Source of the DNA: Multifurca ochricompacta
Taxonomy: Eukaryota; Basidiomycota; Agaricomycetes; Russulales; Russulaceae
Assembly: GCA_022496185.1 (NCBI GenBank)
Contig: WTXG01000012.1
Coordinates: 310,001-374,000 of the forward strand
Direction of reading: 5' to 3'
Length of the DNA stretch: 64,000 nt
A program made the translations under genes and the position numbers. Positions 46,901 through 60,025 of this stretch are shown piece after piece. The notes under the pieces are model-generated. The model saw only the letters and a list, made by a program, of their open reading frames with translations. It was not told the origin of the DNA and ran no database searches. How positions within the stretch are numbered: the stretch's first letter is position 1; each line of letters opens with the position of its first letter.

Positions 46901-48119
46901 GATAAGGAGGGACAAACCCCACTTCACCTAGCAGCAGGTAACTGGGATGGAGAACATGTCGTGCAGGCTCTGCTTGATCTTGGAGCAGATGTCAATGTTG
47001 CGGATGAAGACGGGAGGACTTCGCTTCATATCGCGGCCCAAAACGGGTACGGTCAAAGTAGCGTGTTGCTACTGCTGCAGCACGGTGCGAATATTCGGAA
47101 GGCCTCCAACCGCAGGCAACTCCCCCTCCATGCCGCCGCTGCCAACCCTTATGGGTGCGCTAGCGTCCAATATCTACTCTCTTACGGGGCTGATGTCAAT
47201 GCGCTAAATGATCAACTTCGCACCCCCCTTCACGCTGCCGCTGGCATCTGGCACAGAGGGATCGACTCGGTCCGAGTGCTTTTGGAACACGGAGCCAAAG
47301 TCAACGCTACTGACCGGGATGGTTTCACACCGCTGCACATGGCTGCACAAAGCGAGGGCAGTGGCGAAAGTGTCAAGTTGTTATTGGAGCATGGGGCGAA
47401 AGCGAATGCGGTTTCCAGAATCGAGAGGAAGACGCCACTTCACATGGCGGCGAAGTTACAACTCGGTCGCGAGGCGGCCCGACATCTGCTCGATAATGGC
47501 GCAGATATAGAGGCCACAGACTGGCGTATGCAGACGCCGCTCCACGTCGCCGCCGAGGTTCATCAGGGCTTCAAAGTGGTGGACTTGCTGATCTCATATG
47601 GAGCAAGCGTTCACGCGCTCGACGACGAAGGGCTCACCCCATTATGCAGGACTGCGCAAGTGGGATTGAGTGATAAAATTGCTTCACTCTTGTTGGAACA
47701 TGGCGCAACCCCCGTTTCGTTGATGGCCGGAAACGCACGCCTTTGCACTTGGCCGCCGGACAATTGGGGTCCGAGGACCCGCGCATTCCTCGTGTATTGC
47801 TCAGATATGGTGCGGAGGTCAACGCGCGGGACGGATCGGGGATGACACCTCTGCACCACGCAGCGGCGTACGGATACTTTGACTCGATCATGAAGGTGTT
47901 ACTGGAGCATGGCGCGGACGTCGCTGCCGTGACACCGTAGGGCAGACTGCGCTTCACCTCGCTGTACTAGCGACGAAGTTAAATGTTGTACTTCTAACAC
48001 TACTACGGTATGGTGCGGATCCGCTTGCCGTCGATAATGAGGGGCGAACGGCCTTTGATTGCTCATCGGCCCCGGAGAAACTACATGAGCTGGTTGCTTG
48101 TTCACTTGAGGGTAGCTAG
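43985..48119 (+). CDS. STAND receptor-like protein: helical N-domain, NACHT NTPase, ankyrin repeats
   Basis: Fungal NLR-like protein, a candidate sensor of non-self or self-quality. The start at 43985 opens VQQASIAPASSSGQ. The N-terminal helical region has IGAIVWGALKFVIK and ERIVGVLEEIAQSLPFYQDY, resembling N-terminal domains (DUF7708-like) found on fungal NACHT proteins. The NACHT P-loop, assembled across two introns, is HGKPGVGKTVLA. Walker B-like VFLVVDALDEC and sensor-like LLLTSRKEGDI follow. After the ATPase module and its helical extension, about ten ankyrin repeats run from about 46740 (units such as DEDGRTSLHIAAQNGYG and GFTPLHMAAQ). The frame breaks at about 44852, 47707 and 47930, each by one missing base. 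Restoration gives VLEREMAHADRL, NPRFVDGRKRTPLHLAAG and DTVGQTALHLAV. The fungal NLR role in heterokaryon incompatibility is family knowledge; the role here is inferred. Confidence 0.85.
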
Positions 48120-48408
48120 CGGGTATTTCTCTATTTACTAACCCGGAGGTTACCCGGTCTTTTCTCCTTGTAATACAGAGCACTATGTAACACATTACAG
48201 ACAGCGACTTGTCTCGAACTTTAACTTGAACCTACATGTCAATGGAGATACTTCTTGATTTGATTTTTTCTAAACGTCAATTTACATCACTGGGGCGAAG
48301 GAACTACGTATGTATGCGTAAGGAAACGTTAACCGACGTTAACAGAGCGTAACGAAGCACGTAAGCCAAAGATACTCCCGCCAAAAATGCACGCACGCGT
48401 CTATTTAC

Positions 48409-49929
<1,521 letters not shown>

Positions 49930-51030
49930 AGTTGATGAACGTTAAGTGGGAAAAAGAGGTTGTTGTAGTGAGGGTTAAAAGGAAGATGAAAAGGATGTTA
50001 AACACGAATGTGGATGGGATAAAAGGCAAAGCAAAGCAACAAATGAGCTTTGCTTTTTGAAGCTTCGAGTGGCCGAGCCATTTAATTGATTGCCGCCCGC
50101 TTATCCGTCGCCGAACCGGCTCTACATTCCATATTAGGTACCGCTCCGATCCCCGGCCGGTCCGTAAATTTAATTGCGGCGTTGGCGTTCGTTTGTCACA
50201 CCTTGTCACTGTCACTGCGATCACTGCGGTCACTGCGCTTCTTGGCTAACTCTATTAACTCCAACTCCAACTTCAATTCCTGGGCATTTGTGATATGCAC
50301 TGCGCTCGGGTCCCAGGAGCTCCAATAGTCTTGGAATCTAGTACTGGACTCAGCCATTTCAAGTTTAAAAACCCTCTGTCGTGTTTTGAATCTACATTGT
50401 TGTTGACATGCTACGATGCTCTTAAGAACCCTGTGCCCGTTCTGTCGGCTGCTCTTCATGTTGAGAAACTACAGTTTATAGACGTTGGCCAGCTGGTGGC
50501 GGGCATGCGCATTAATCACCCCCCTCATACGCCATCCCTTTTTTGGCCTGGCTGTGTTGCTTAGGCCCAGATTCTTATTAATACTGTTTCTTGACCTTGG
50601 CATGGGCTGTTGCTGAAAGCGACGTCTAAAGCGACCTTGAGTGAGCAAGTCTTTATTACAAGTTTCAAGTGATTTGCGGAGGTATCCAGCGAATCATGCC
50701 ATAGACACACCAGGGAACAAAATCCATAGAAGCTTCCGCGAACAGATCCTTGTCAGTTCCATGTCCGTATATTAGTGTCCCAATACTCTGATCATAGTTC
50801 ACCCTTTCGTTTACTGCGTCGCTACGTACCTCATGCCTTTCTTTTCCGATTATGGACATCCCATCCGAAACACGACAAATTCCCAGCATGCCGCGCAGGA
50901 GCAGAATCCGTGGTCCTCTACTTGGTAATAGTATGCTTATGTCAGTAGCACAGTTCGTCAATCAGCATTCAGCTTGCGGAGATCTGGGAGATGCGATGTA
51001 ACTTTGGCCCGCTCAAGGCTGCTGTTTCAC
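49930..51030. other. Upstream region of actin, no supported gene
   Basis: 1.1 kb. The actin promoter is adjacent to 49929. CACTGC-like short repeats occur at 50203-50238. Short frames on both strands (for example a minus-strand frame at 50196-50459 ending in Ser-Asp-Arg repeats) lack family resemblance. Confidence 0.45.
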
Positions 51031-51396
51031 TCATAGGTGGTCATCCTGGATGCCGTTCAGGTTTGTTGCACACTTTTCAAACCACGAACTCCCGAGACCA
51101 GCAAGTGAAATAGAAAAAGGCGCTTGCCATGCGATGACATTCATGCTCAACATCCGGGATACGATGGTCCGTAAATGGGACCCTTCACCCCCGTCTCTGA
51201 AGGTAGTGGACCTATTTGAATCGTAAGCATCATCCAACCAGCTTTTCGGAGTGGTGCCGGTGATCATTTCCAAAGCCTTCTTCTCTCCTTCCGAGACTGG
51301 ATGAGTCATCTCGCCCTCGTCCGCCCCAACATATTCACGCGTATCATCAAGAAATAGAGTGAATGACAAGATCACCGACTTCGAGCCTCGACTCAT
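51031..51396 (-). CDS. Hypothetical small protein, uncertain
   Basis: A 121-residue open frame beginning SRGSKSVILSFTLFLDDT, with an acidic N-terminal third and a C-terminal part containing WQAPFSISLAGLGSSWFEKC. The composition is protein-like and there is no strong low-complexity bias. I recognise no family. I could not connect it convincingly to further exons, although a possible exon with RGMLGICRVSDGMSI lies downstream near 50810-50900. It could be a real short gene, one exon of a longer gene or chance. Confidence 0.3.
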   Translation of the reverse strand: MSRGSKSVILSFTLFLDDTREYVGADEGEMTHPVSEGEKKALEMITGTTPKSWLDDAYDSNRSTTFRDGGEGSHLRTIVSRMLSMNVIAWQAPFSISLAGLGSSWFEKCATNLNGIQDDHL

Positions 51397-52921
51397 CGAA
51401 ACTGTATCTCAGTTCCGGGTAGACCTCTCTTTATGGTTGATTCTCGAAAACATCGCCTCATTCAACAATACCAGAACTCTGTTCTAGTAGATGTGCAGCA
51501 TATGATGAGGCTGACCTCTAGTGAGTTGCGTATGTCATCATAAGTTGTGATACTCCATGTGCATCAATGTCAGGAAGGCTAGATTTCAATACGCTCTCTT
51601 ACGTGGTTAGGTCCGGGCGTGTCCAGGGTTCCCAGTTCCCATCGCGGGTTTACAAGAAGGCACGCCTCGGGCAACTGCCCTTGTGAAAAAGCCTAGACAA
51701 TGCTAACTCCGCGACACTCAGCGATCCTTCTGTTGGAATTGGAAGGGTTCTTGCGTCCATGATACCATTGAGCATCGTCTTGTATGGGTGGGTTGGTGTG
51801 GACATGTCTCATTGATGACTATTTGCGCAGCTGCTCATTCATATCTTCACCTCATCATCGGGGTGGGGGAAATGAAAGCCACCAAATCAAATTCCGAAAA
51901 AGCAAATCTGTGCCTTGAAATGAGATGAGCCGAACCCCGGTGCGTACAACACACAACACAACTTGGGCGGGTGGCTGGCTGGAACCCACGTAAATGGCGC
52001 GCAAGCCGGAGATTATGGTTCACATTCGCACAATAAAGTCGGAAAATTGGGAACCCCCATATAATCGTAATTCAACTGCACATCATTAATACATTCGGAG
52101 AAAACCTATGTTCAATAATGCACTGAAGTATTGCTTGACTTTTGCCAATTCACGCGCTCTGCCTTCAAAACAGAATGAGTGACCCGATGGACCCGCTATG
52201 TCAAATGATTAGTGTCCCATCACGGTCTTACCGCTTTGACATTCTTTTCATTTACAATTTACAACTCAAACTATGGTACCGCTACCGCAAAACCAAAATA
52301 ATTTACCGCCCCTGTGCGGTTTCAACATCACAATCGTTGGCTTCGAGGGAAAACAGCTGGCAATATTTTTTTCAGCTTATTCTGGAAAGAGAGGGAGGGA
52401 GAGAAGACAGGAATGGTAATTATTTATTTCTGTCAATAATCATGTATGAGCTAGGGGAGAAAAGACATGGCGTGATTGTGCCACAAAGAAGTTTCTCCTC
52501 TGGTGGCAAAGGGTAAGTCAATTTCTGGGTCTGATTTCTCAGTAGACTTTCTTATCAAAGTCATCCACGTATCATCCTGACGATGAACAAGGGTGTGAGG
52601 GGCCTGCCACAGCTGCAGGACCCAGTCGTGGAAATGGGCCGTCCATTAGTTATCATTGAACGTTGAAGTCTCATCGTGCAGAGGACACCTAAACGATGCC
52701 TCGACCCGTGGTACATGACCAGATGTAACTCGCGGAGGTGAGCCCGACAGTCAGGGGAATTTACAGGCTTCCAAGCTGGGGACGCGTCCCCAGCTACGTC
52801 GTGTCTTGACACCACCGCCAACCAACATACATTTTTGAGATAAATTGAAATAAATAATAAATAAATATTCCACGGGTGCTTACTTATCGGCGCAAAGCCA
52901 CGACGCCTAAACACACTCAGC
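51397..52921. other. Gene-poor region, 1.5 kb
   Basis: No supported gene. One plus-strand frame at 52142-52516 has skewed composition and no resemblance to a family. AT-rich patches occur near 52840-52866. Confidence 0.4.
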
Positions 52922-54377
52922 TCATGCCCGGCTCTTGTGAAAGACATGTCTCATCCAGCCCCTCCCGAACCTGGTCGTCCTCTCATCTAACTCTGGGCGA
53001 TGGTGGTGGCCAAGCCTGCACCGCCTGAGACAAGTTTCGCAAGGGCCAGCCTTCTTCCAGCCAATAGAGAGTGACGTATCCGTGCAGTGTGATTCAGTCC
53101 TAATGCAGGGAGAAGTGGCGTGAGCTAGAAAGTCGGGGTATGGATCCTCCTCCGGAGTGCCGTAAGGGCTGCTATGTGGAGGTAGGTGGTTCGACGTGGG
53201 TATGGGTAACGGTTTGGACTCAGAAGGTACGAAGTGAGGTATCCAAGGCGAGGAACGGGTTCGTTTAGCTAGGCTGTGCCAGTCTCTGAAGCCATTGTTA
53301 GACTTTTGTGAGGACGAGAAGCCAAATAGCGCACATTTCCGAAAAGAATCGATGCCTTTTGATTTCACGGATAGATGTGAGGCGATCCGGACGATGCTTG
53401 GCCAAGAGCTGTTGTAAAGTCTGTTAGGAAGCTCGTCCAGCTACTATGGCAAGATAATTCTTGCCTACTTTTTGCAGTAAATCTCTCGCCTCATAAGGGA
53501 AATAACAGCTCCGAAATTCAGGGACATCGAACATAACTCGGTCAGTTAGGCATTCCATCCATCTCGGGTCTTTTCTTGGGATGTTCAGGAGTACCTCGAA
53601 GGGTAACTGGAACAATTACCATGAGATAGTCAATAATTTGCACACCGGGGGTTCATGCTTCATACCTGGCGACCCAACATTTCATACAGAATCACTCCGA
53701 AAGACCATAGGTCTGCTTCTAAACCATAAGGTTTCCTAAGAAGTACTTCTGGTGCACAGTATTCGGGAGTCCCGACACAAGACGCGGGAAATCCACTTCC
53801 TTCCTCGAGTCGCCAGGCAAGGCCAAAGTCGGCGAGAACAAGGTGGCCGTCCATGGCAATCATGATATTCTCTGGTTTGAGATCTCGATGAATGATGCCA
53901 TGTTTGTGAATAGTTTCGATGGCAAGAAGCTGTCAAAGGGCGCATGAGGCATGCGATGGCGCGAAACTTGATATGATATGACGTACAAGCTCGGCGGCAT
54001 AAAGTTTAGCATCTTCGCGAGTGAAGTCGCTGTGATTATAGATATGACTAAAAAGATCACCCGCTGGGAGGTATTCCTAAGTATGATGACCCCAAGGTAA
54101 GAAGGGGAATCCAGGATGGTGATCACATGCGCACCGTCACGATGTAAAAGGTTTCAATATCATGAAATGAAGCGTAGAACTGCATAACCCGGTCTTCGCC
54201 CTGGAACAAAAGCAGGGCGTCCCGCTCTGAGAAAACCCTCTTGACATCCCGGCCGTCAACCTTGGGCATAGACTTGAGGGCGTATGAGAGCCCCGTTCTC
54301 TTCTCCCGAGCGAGATAGACCGTTCCAGAGGTTCCACCCCCCAAGTAACGGATCAAGGCAAAATCATCGAGTATCAT
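52922..54377 (-). CDS. AGC-like Ser/Thr protein kinase 2
   Basis: Paralogue of kinases 1 and 3. The ATG at 54377 starts [20 protein letters not shown]; an upstream exon comparable with the other two may exist. The catalytic lysine is in YALKSMPK. After introns come [19 protein letters not shown], the catalytic loop [34 protein letters not shown] and [13 protein letters not shown], a more canonical AGC activation segment than its paralogues. Then [16 protein letters not shown] leads to [20 protein letters not shown], and [20 protein letters not shown] marks the AGC tail. The C-terminus has [16 protein letters not shown] and [12 protein letters not shown]. About six introns of 45-60 nt were traced and the frame is intact. 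It lies on the same strand as, and downstream of, the NACHT/propeller gene. Confidence 0.85.
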
Positions 54378-55222
54378 CGCAGGAAGGAGAAGTGGACTTG
54401 AATGTTACTTCAGCGAGAGGGCTAATAGTAGGTGTATGGGTTAAGATGCGAATCAGAGGGATACGTGGCACACTATGCTTGATGGACCGATAGTAACCCG
54501 TGGTAGAGGGAATGGGTGGTTTGAGGAGATCTCGTACAAAAATGGTGAGTGTCGAGGGAAAATATACTCCAGCGGAGGCTTGGAGGCGCATTTTGGGCCT
54601 CCCGATATGCGGCCTCCCGATACGCATGATCCAAACAGACCCAGTGGAATTTCAGGTCGGGGATCGTCATCTTCGTCTTTCGTTTTCCTAGAAGTGGGGC
54701 CGCGGTGTGCTAACCGGCTAGGCCATGCCGTCAAACGCTCGGGTTTCCGAGTCGGCACGTAAATCTGGTCTGGACAAGAAGTGATGAATGACCGGATCCT
54801 TTTTTCTTTGAGTTAAATACATAAAAGGCATGCATAGAGGTAAGATTGAAAAATCGAATAACGAATATTATCGAACAGCGAACGACAATGACAACGACGA
54901 CAACGACGGCGACAGCGAAATCCACTCAACGAGAGGAGAGGTATTATGTAATCGGACATTTCGTACACGTGTCAACTGTCACGTGTTGTTACAGCTGGCC
55001 TTCGGACCCTTACCCTTACACCTTACCCTTACCCTTACCCTTACCCCTTCTTCTAAGCCACAAGCCACAATATTGATACCGTCGGCCCGGGATTGATCAC
55101 ATACACAATGCACGAGTATGATCACTTTATTATTCTTCGCATAGTTAGTATCTATCCTCAGTCTTTCTATTCCAAAGACTGAGCTACTCGCTTTTCTAGC
55201 TCTTACATAAAGTCAATTCAAT
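54378..55222. other. Intergenic region, kinase 2 / NACHT-propeller gene
   Basis: 845 bp. It contains a short imperfect duplication (CCTCCCGATATGCGG / CCTCCCGATACGC, about 54598-54626) and a hexamer tract near 55008-55048. It also has a minus-strand tRNA-like A-box without a complete tRNA. No gene was seen. Confidence 0.45.
55008..55048. repeat. (CCCTTA)n hexamer tract
   Basis: About six degenerate CCCTTA units on the plus strand. The order of bases differs from the common fungal telomere repeat (CCCTAA), so this is not a standard telomere repeat. Confidence 0.75.
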
Positions 55223-58200
55223 TCAATTCAGATGTTCCATCATCGCTTGGAGGTTTATAATCACTACGGCCCCGTCTCCTTTCAGGAGGGCGAGTCGATC
55301 ATGATTGATACTACTCTGCGACTTTATCCTCCATTTAGAACAGTATTCCTCGGGGATGCAGCAGATTCGCTGGCCCATATTATCGAGAACCCAATGGCCG
55401 AACTGGTTCTTCCCGTGGACTTCGAGGTGCGCGGCCGCGCGTCTTATCTTCGCTTCTTCGCGCGCCACATTGTCAGCGTTCCATATCGTGTGCCACGGCG
55501 GTTTGTCCCACAGTCGGCTGGCCATCTCCAGAATGGATGAGCTTTCTATGCTCGTAAACCTAGCGTAACACGTGGCCATCCTATAGGGATCGCGAGTGTG
55601 GAGCTCGTGCCTGCCGCTCACCAGCGTCCTCAGGTCTATCTTCCACAAGTCTCTCGCTCGAACTACAATCAGCTCTTCACCTTGTAAAGAGCGCACTGCC
55701 AAGGGCTCCAGCTTTCCGGAAAGTTGCGTCCACCGCAGCGAACCACTCTCGAGGTCACACGCGCAGACGTATGACATTTCGGAGAGGAAGAAGACTATTG
55801 CTATGTGTTTTCCCGTTGCAGAGAATTCCATGTAGCAAGTGTCCCAGCCAGTAAAGCTGTCGTGCAGTGCCACTGGCCACGTTGTGGTGGCACGCTTCCT
55901 TGAATTTAATTCGGCAATTTCCAGGAGGCCACGGTGTGTCTTCCCTTGATAAAAGCTAAGGGAAGCAAGCTTGGTCTCATCAGCCGACATGGCCAGGAGT
56001 TCAATCTTGTGCTCTCCAAGTTGTACTATATCTTCTGAGGTGCCATCATCGCGCACCCGGGCCAACCATTTCTGCTTTCCTGTCGTCACGATGTAGCAAT
56101 CATCGGTTAAGATCACTCCTGCGGCCTTGATACTGGGGCCCTTTTTTGGGTGCTTTGGAGGAGGTTGCATTAGGTCCCATATATCGACGACCTCTCCATC
56201 GCAAAGGGCTAGTAGGTGACCGTCCGGAGAAATCACTGGGAAGCGGTCGAGTCTCGTGCTCGCCCTGTCTATGCCGGGTATAGGACACTTTTCTATCAAA
56301 CTGTGTGACGCAGTATCCCACCGCCACAGTAGTTCATCACAGACGATTGTCACCACGGAGGTGTCCGGAGAAAGCGCGTATACTGGATATGTTGGTGAAC
56401 TCGTGGTAAGTATTCTCCTGCCTTTTTGATCTTCTGATGTAAACACATAGACACTGTGTGTGTCGGAAGTGCTGAAATACAAAGAGAAGGCGCACGCCCA
56501 CGACGTCGCTGATGTAGCGGCGAAGGAGAGCCTACTATTGCCAAAGTCGCCCACTTCCGCCAGGCATTTCGGCGTCAGTGTGAGCGTCTCCCCCAGAACA
56601 TCACCGGGCTTCGAGTCACCATAGGGGCCGATCTTCAGCTCCCTTTTTGAGATCGATGCCAATAAATTTGCCGCGGTGGCAATGTTGTGCACGGGGGATG
56701 GGTGAGAGCGAGGGTGAACGTCCTTGTCGGGCTCCCAAGAGGAATGGCGCTGCCTCCACAACTGAATATGCCCGTCATGATAACCCACAAATAGTATGTT
56801 GACGTTTTGGTCGAAGGTAGCGCATGAGACTTCCGGGGAATTCGACGACGACAGCTTTTCCGCGGAACTGGGCGATAACGAAAGCTGGATCTCCTTGAGA
56901 GAGCGAGACTCGCAGATCCTTAGTAAGAGGCTAGATGTAACGGAAACCAAGTATCCCTGTCGGCACGCCATCGCGATGGGCATGTCAGTATCACCATCCG
57001 AGCTTCCGAATCGATTTTTCCTCAGTTGAACGCCCGTGAGTGACGAAGCCATGACGAGGTGTGTAGGTGTGGAGAGGGCAAGGTGAGATGAGTCCGCCGA
57101 AAAGGCGAGGCGTCTGGGAGTGTCTTCATTGCCACCCAGGCTGCGAACTGTGCATAGCCCCTCAGGCCACGATTCAGCGTAGCCGAGCGTCACACGCGGG
57201 ATGTCCCTGTATCGTAGCGAATAAACGCGGTACAGCATCGTTTCTTGTGGCGTAAACGGGAGCGCCGAAAAGTATATGTGTATCGCGCTCTTGTTGATGA
57301 CGCTCCCAAATCGACCGACGAACCGTATAGCGTCTTGCAAGATTTCGACATGGGAAATGGAAATATTTTGCTGATGCGAAAGAAAACAACGCTGTAAGGT
57401 AGTGTAGACGGGAATAACAAAACGTTACACATACTTGCTGAAGGTCCGCAAGAGTGCGCTGCATCAACTCCGCGGCAGTATCTAAGAGCTTTAACAAGCT
57501 CATAACCTCCAACCATTCTAACAGTTTCTCCATGAGGAACGTCTCTAGCATGCGTAAGTTGCCACTATCTCCATTCATATGCGTAAATCCATGATTGCAG
57601 GCATATCGAAGTCCATTGTGATGTGCCGATAGAGTGTCGCAGATGTCATCTCTTCGTTCGTTGCGGAGGGACTTCTCATTCTGCATATGTCCCTTTTCAA
57701 CTTTCTCCCCATCAAGGAGAAGCAATGCGAACCAAGTTGGACCGACGTTTGGTGCAGGTCGATCAACCAGGTCGGCGGACATCGCTGTGGCGAAGTGACA
57801 TAGTCGTAGAATGAGGGATGCCCGATGCGCACTACGACAGCCCCAGAGCGAGTATGATGGAGCGCGAGGACACACCCGAGATTTTCCAAAACTGTGCGGA
57901 TCGCACCGCCGTCATCAACCCCGCCCGCCTTGAGAAGGGTACGAATAGCAGATATTGTAAGCGGCTGTTTGGCAACCACGACCGTGCCTACGACTTGGCG
58001 AAACAGCGGGCCAATATCTTTGTCATCAGTCGCCCCCGGAAGTGCGATGTCCAACACTTCCGTGTACAATGCATCCAGATTGACCTCCGGTGTCGACGAC
58101 GCGTCCACGTTCAGAATGCGCGCGATCACTTCGCGGGGTCGGACACGTTCGGTGAGGAGTGCAGACGCAAGCTTAGCCCATTGAAATAGTCCACAAGCCT

Positions 58201-59687
58201 TCGAGGAGAGCGCGGCAGCGTCCCGCTTGATCTGCGACGCGGTCCATGTCCTCTCCAGGCCCGCCGCCTTGCAGATCCCCAGTAGCTCATGTTGCAAAAA
58301 CTGCTCCACATCGCCATCGTCCTGACCAACGCCCACGGCCACGTTAATCTCCAGAGGTTTTAAATCCTCAACAAAGCCGCGTACATCGCCTCGCGGGCGA
58401 CTGGCGAAGAACATTTTGACGCTGGAGGGAAGACGTGGGACTCCCGAGTGGATCGCGGCCAAAAAGGAGGGGCGGATTTCCGCGGGGCACTCGTCCACTC
58501 CATCGATCACGAGCACGACGGTCAGAAAAGGGCAAATGGATGCAAATTCTTGCAGAGGAGTGACGATGAGAGCCATGAATTGCTCCTCCATCGTTAGGTT
58601 TATTCTTGTGTCATTCGTTTGTTCCATGGCTTGAATGATGAGCTCACGGAGACCTGACACAAATGATAGGCCATAAGCGAGGAGTTTGATCGCCGACACG
58701 GCCAGAGACGCGTCGTCCTGTCTGAAGAAGAAACAGCTATACGGCTGTCGCTTGGCGTGCAAAGTAGCCGCAAGCTCATGGCTAATGGAACTCTTGCCCG
58801 AACCCGCGACGCCGTTGAGCCAACATAGCATAGGTTCATCGGAACCACGGATCCATTCCCAGATGCGATTGATGTACCTCTTTCTGGTACCGGGGAGACA
58901 TAGGCGATCAGAGCTCCAACCGCCAGTGTCCAAGTCTTCCAAGACCCGCGTTCGAACGGCCTCTTCGCCTAATCTTACCTTCTCAACTGATGCACACATA
59001 ACGTCGAGTTAATTAAGCACTCACGAAGATATTTGATATCCAATCCGGTCGAAAGCTGAGTGCCGAGCTTGAAAAGACTAGGTCAACTAGATCGGAGGAG
59101 ATGGCGTATCAAACGGACACACCATGAAATTACGGAGGCATTCGTCAACCTCTTTATCCAAATCCAGGATGATGTCAGCATCTGCGACACGGTTAATTGC
59201 CCGCCGGAAAGCATTCTCCTGAGCAAGGTCTGAAAGTCGACGAGAAATGTCGGAAAGCGAACTATCGTGCTCATCAGCCTCATAACGGGAAAGAGAATGA
59301 CACCAATAGCTGTTTAGTACCTTTCTAGAGTGTCAACACGCGTCCTGGTGCCTTTGTCCGTATCGATGTCATCACGATCCTTAAGTTCAGAGTGGACAAC
59401 GCTTATCAGTTTGTTGATTTTGACGCCGATGTCATAACAAGCTTGCTTGTTGTGCTTGGCACTCTAATGCAGTGATTAGACGGGTTGAATTGATTTATCA
59501 TAAATCAGAGAATCGCCCAAGAGCGCCTAACCTCAACAATATCCATGATGCCCTTCACCGTGAGGATGGTGCCCTCGAGACCTGGTACCGGTGAAATTTT
59601 GACCAGGTTCCCCAGTAGTTCTAATGATGTCTTTAGACCATTATACACCTCCTCTCGTCGTTTCCGTGTAGGGGTTTCGGACGACAT
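55223..59687 (-). CDS. STAND receptor-like protein: NACHT NTPase plus beta-propeller-like C-terminus
   Basis: Agaricomycete NLR-type protein. The likely start at 59687 gives SSETPTRKRREEVYNGLKTS, an N-terminal helical domain continuing with SAKHNKQACYDIGVKINKLI. It is linked by several introns to VEKVRLGEEAVRTRVLEDLD. The NACHT P-loop is LNGVAGSGKSSISHELA. Walker B is VVLVIDGVDECP and the downstream motif FFASRPRGDVRGF. A winged-helix-like part includes GHPSFYDYVTSPQRCP. The frame breaks at about 57611 by one missing base, and restoration gives YRHITMDLRYACNHGF. After an intron that ends near 57373, a 700-residue C-terminal part shows repeated WD40-like strands (LAFSADSSHLALS, ILFVGYHDGHIQLWR, PVISPDGHLLALCDGEVVDI). 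Repeat ends are poorly conserved, so propeller is an inference. It is flanked by kinases 2 and 3 on the same strand. Confidence 0.82.
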
Positions 59688-60025
59688 TCGAGGAACAAGA
59701 TAACAGATATTGCAATTTGAACCTCGATATATTCAAGCGCTGGGTTGGGAGGGTGGGGGGGGGGGTTATCAACTCAACTCAGTTCATATATTATCTACTC
59801 TCACTCACCATCATCATAATAGCCGCGCGGGGTCTACAAGTAGCCACAACCCTTGGAAGCGATAAACAGGTTCAGACAACGCTCAATGTAGCGTAGCAAA
59901 TAAGAATATTCTTAAGGTATATCAGTTTCGTATAGTATAGTTGGTCTATCTATCTAGAGAGAATACGGATAAATAACATATAAATATCGGGGGAGGAAGG
60001 GAGAGGGTAATCTACAGCCATGAAT
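59688..60025. other. Spacer, NACHT-propeller gene / kinase 3
   Basis: 338 bp with an 11-base G run at 59755-59765, then an AT-rich stretch. The NACHT-propeller promoter must be here. Confidence 0.45.

Noticed and set aside
47690..47950. Programmed frameshift in the ankyrin gene
   Set aside because: There is no slippery heptamer with a structure. Similar 1-nt losses occur in many unrelated genes, so a sequence error is simpler.
50196..50459. Small minus-strand gene ending in Ser-Asp-Arg repeats
   Set aside because: The start context is acceptable, but the repeat comes from CACTGC-type simple sequence and there is no other support.
52142..52516. Plus-strand gene encoding 124 residues
   Set aside because: There is no family resemblance, no neighbouring exons and an atypical composition; likely a chance frame.
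54660..54740. tRNA gene on the minus strand
   Set aside because: The 5' half looks tRNA-like (GCATGGCCTAGCCGGTTAGC), but no complementary 3' acceptor strand or T arm follows within a plausible distance.
55000..55050. Internal telomere
   Set aside because: The unit is CCCTTA, not CCCTAA, and the array is short and degenerate.
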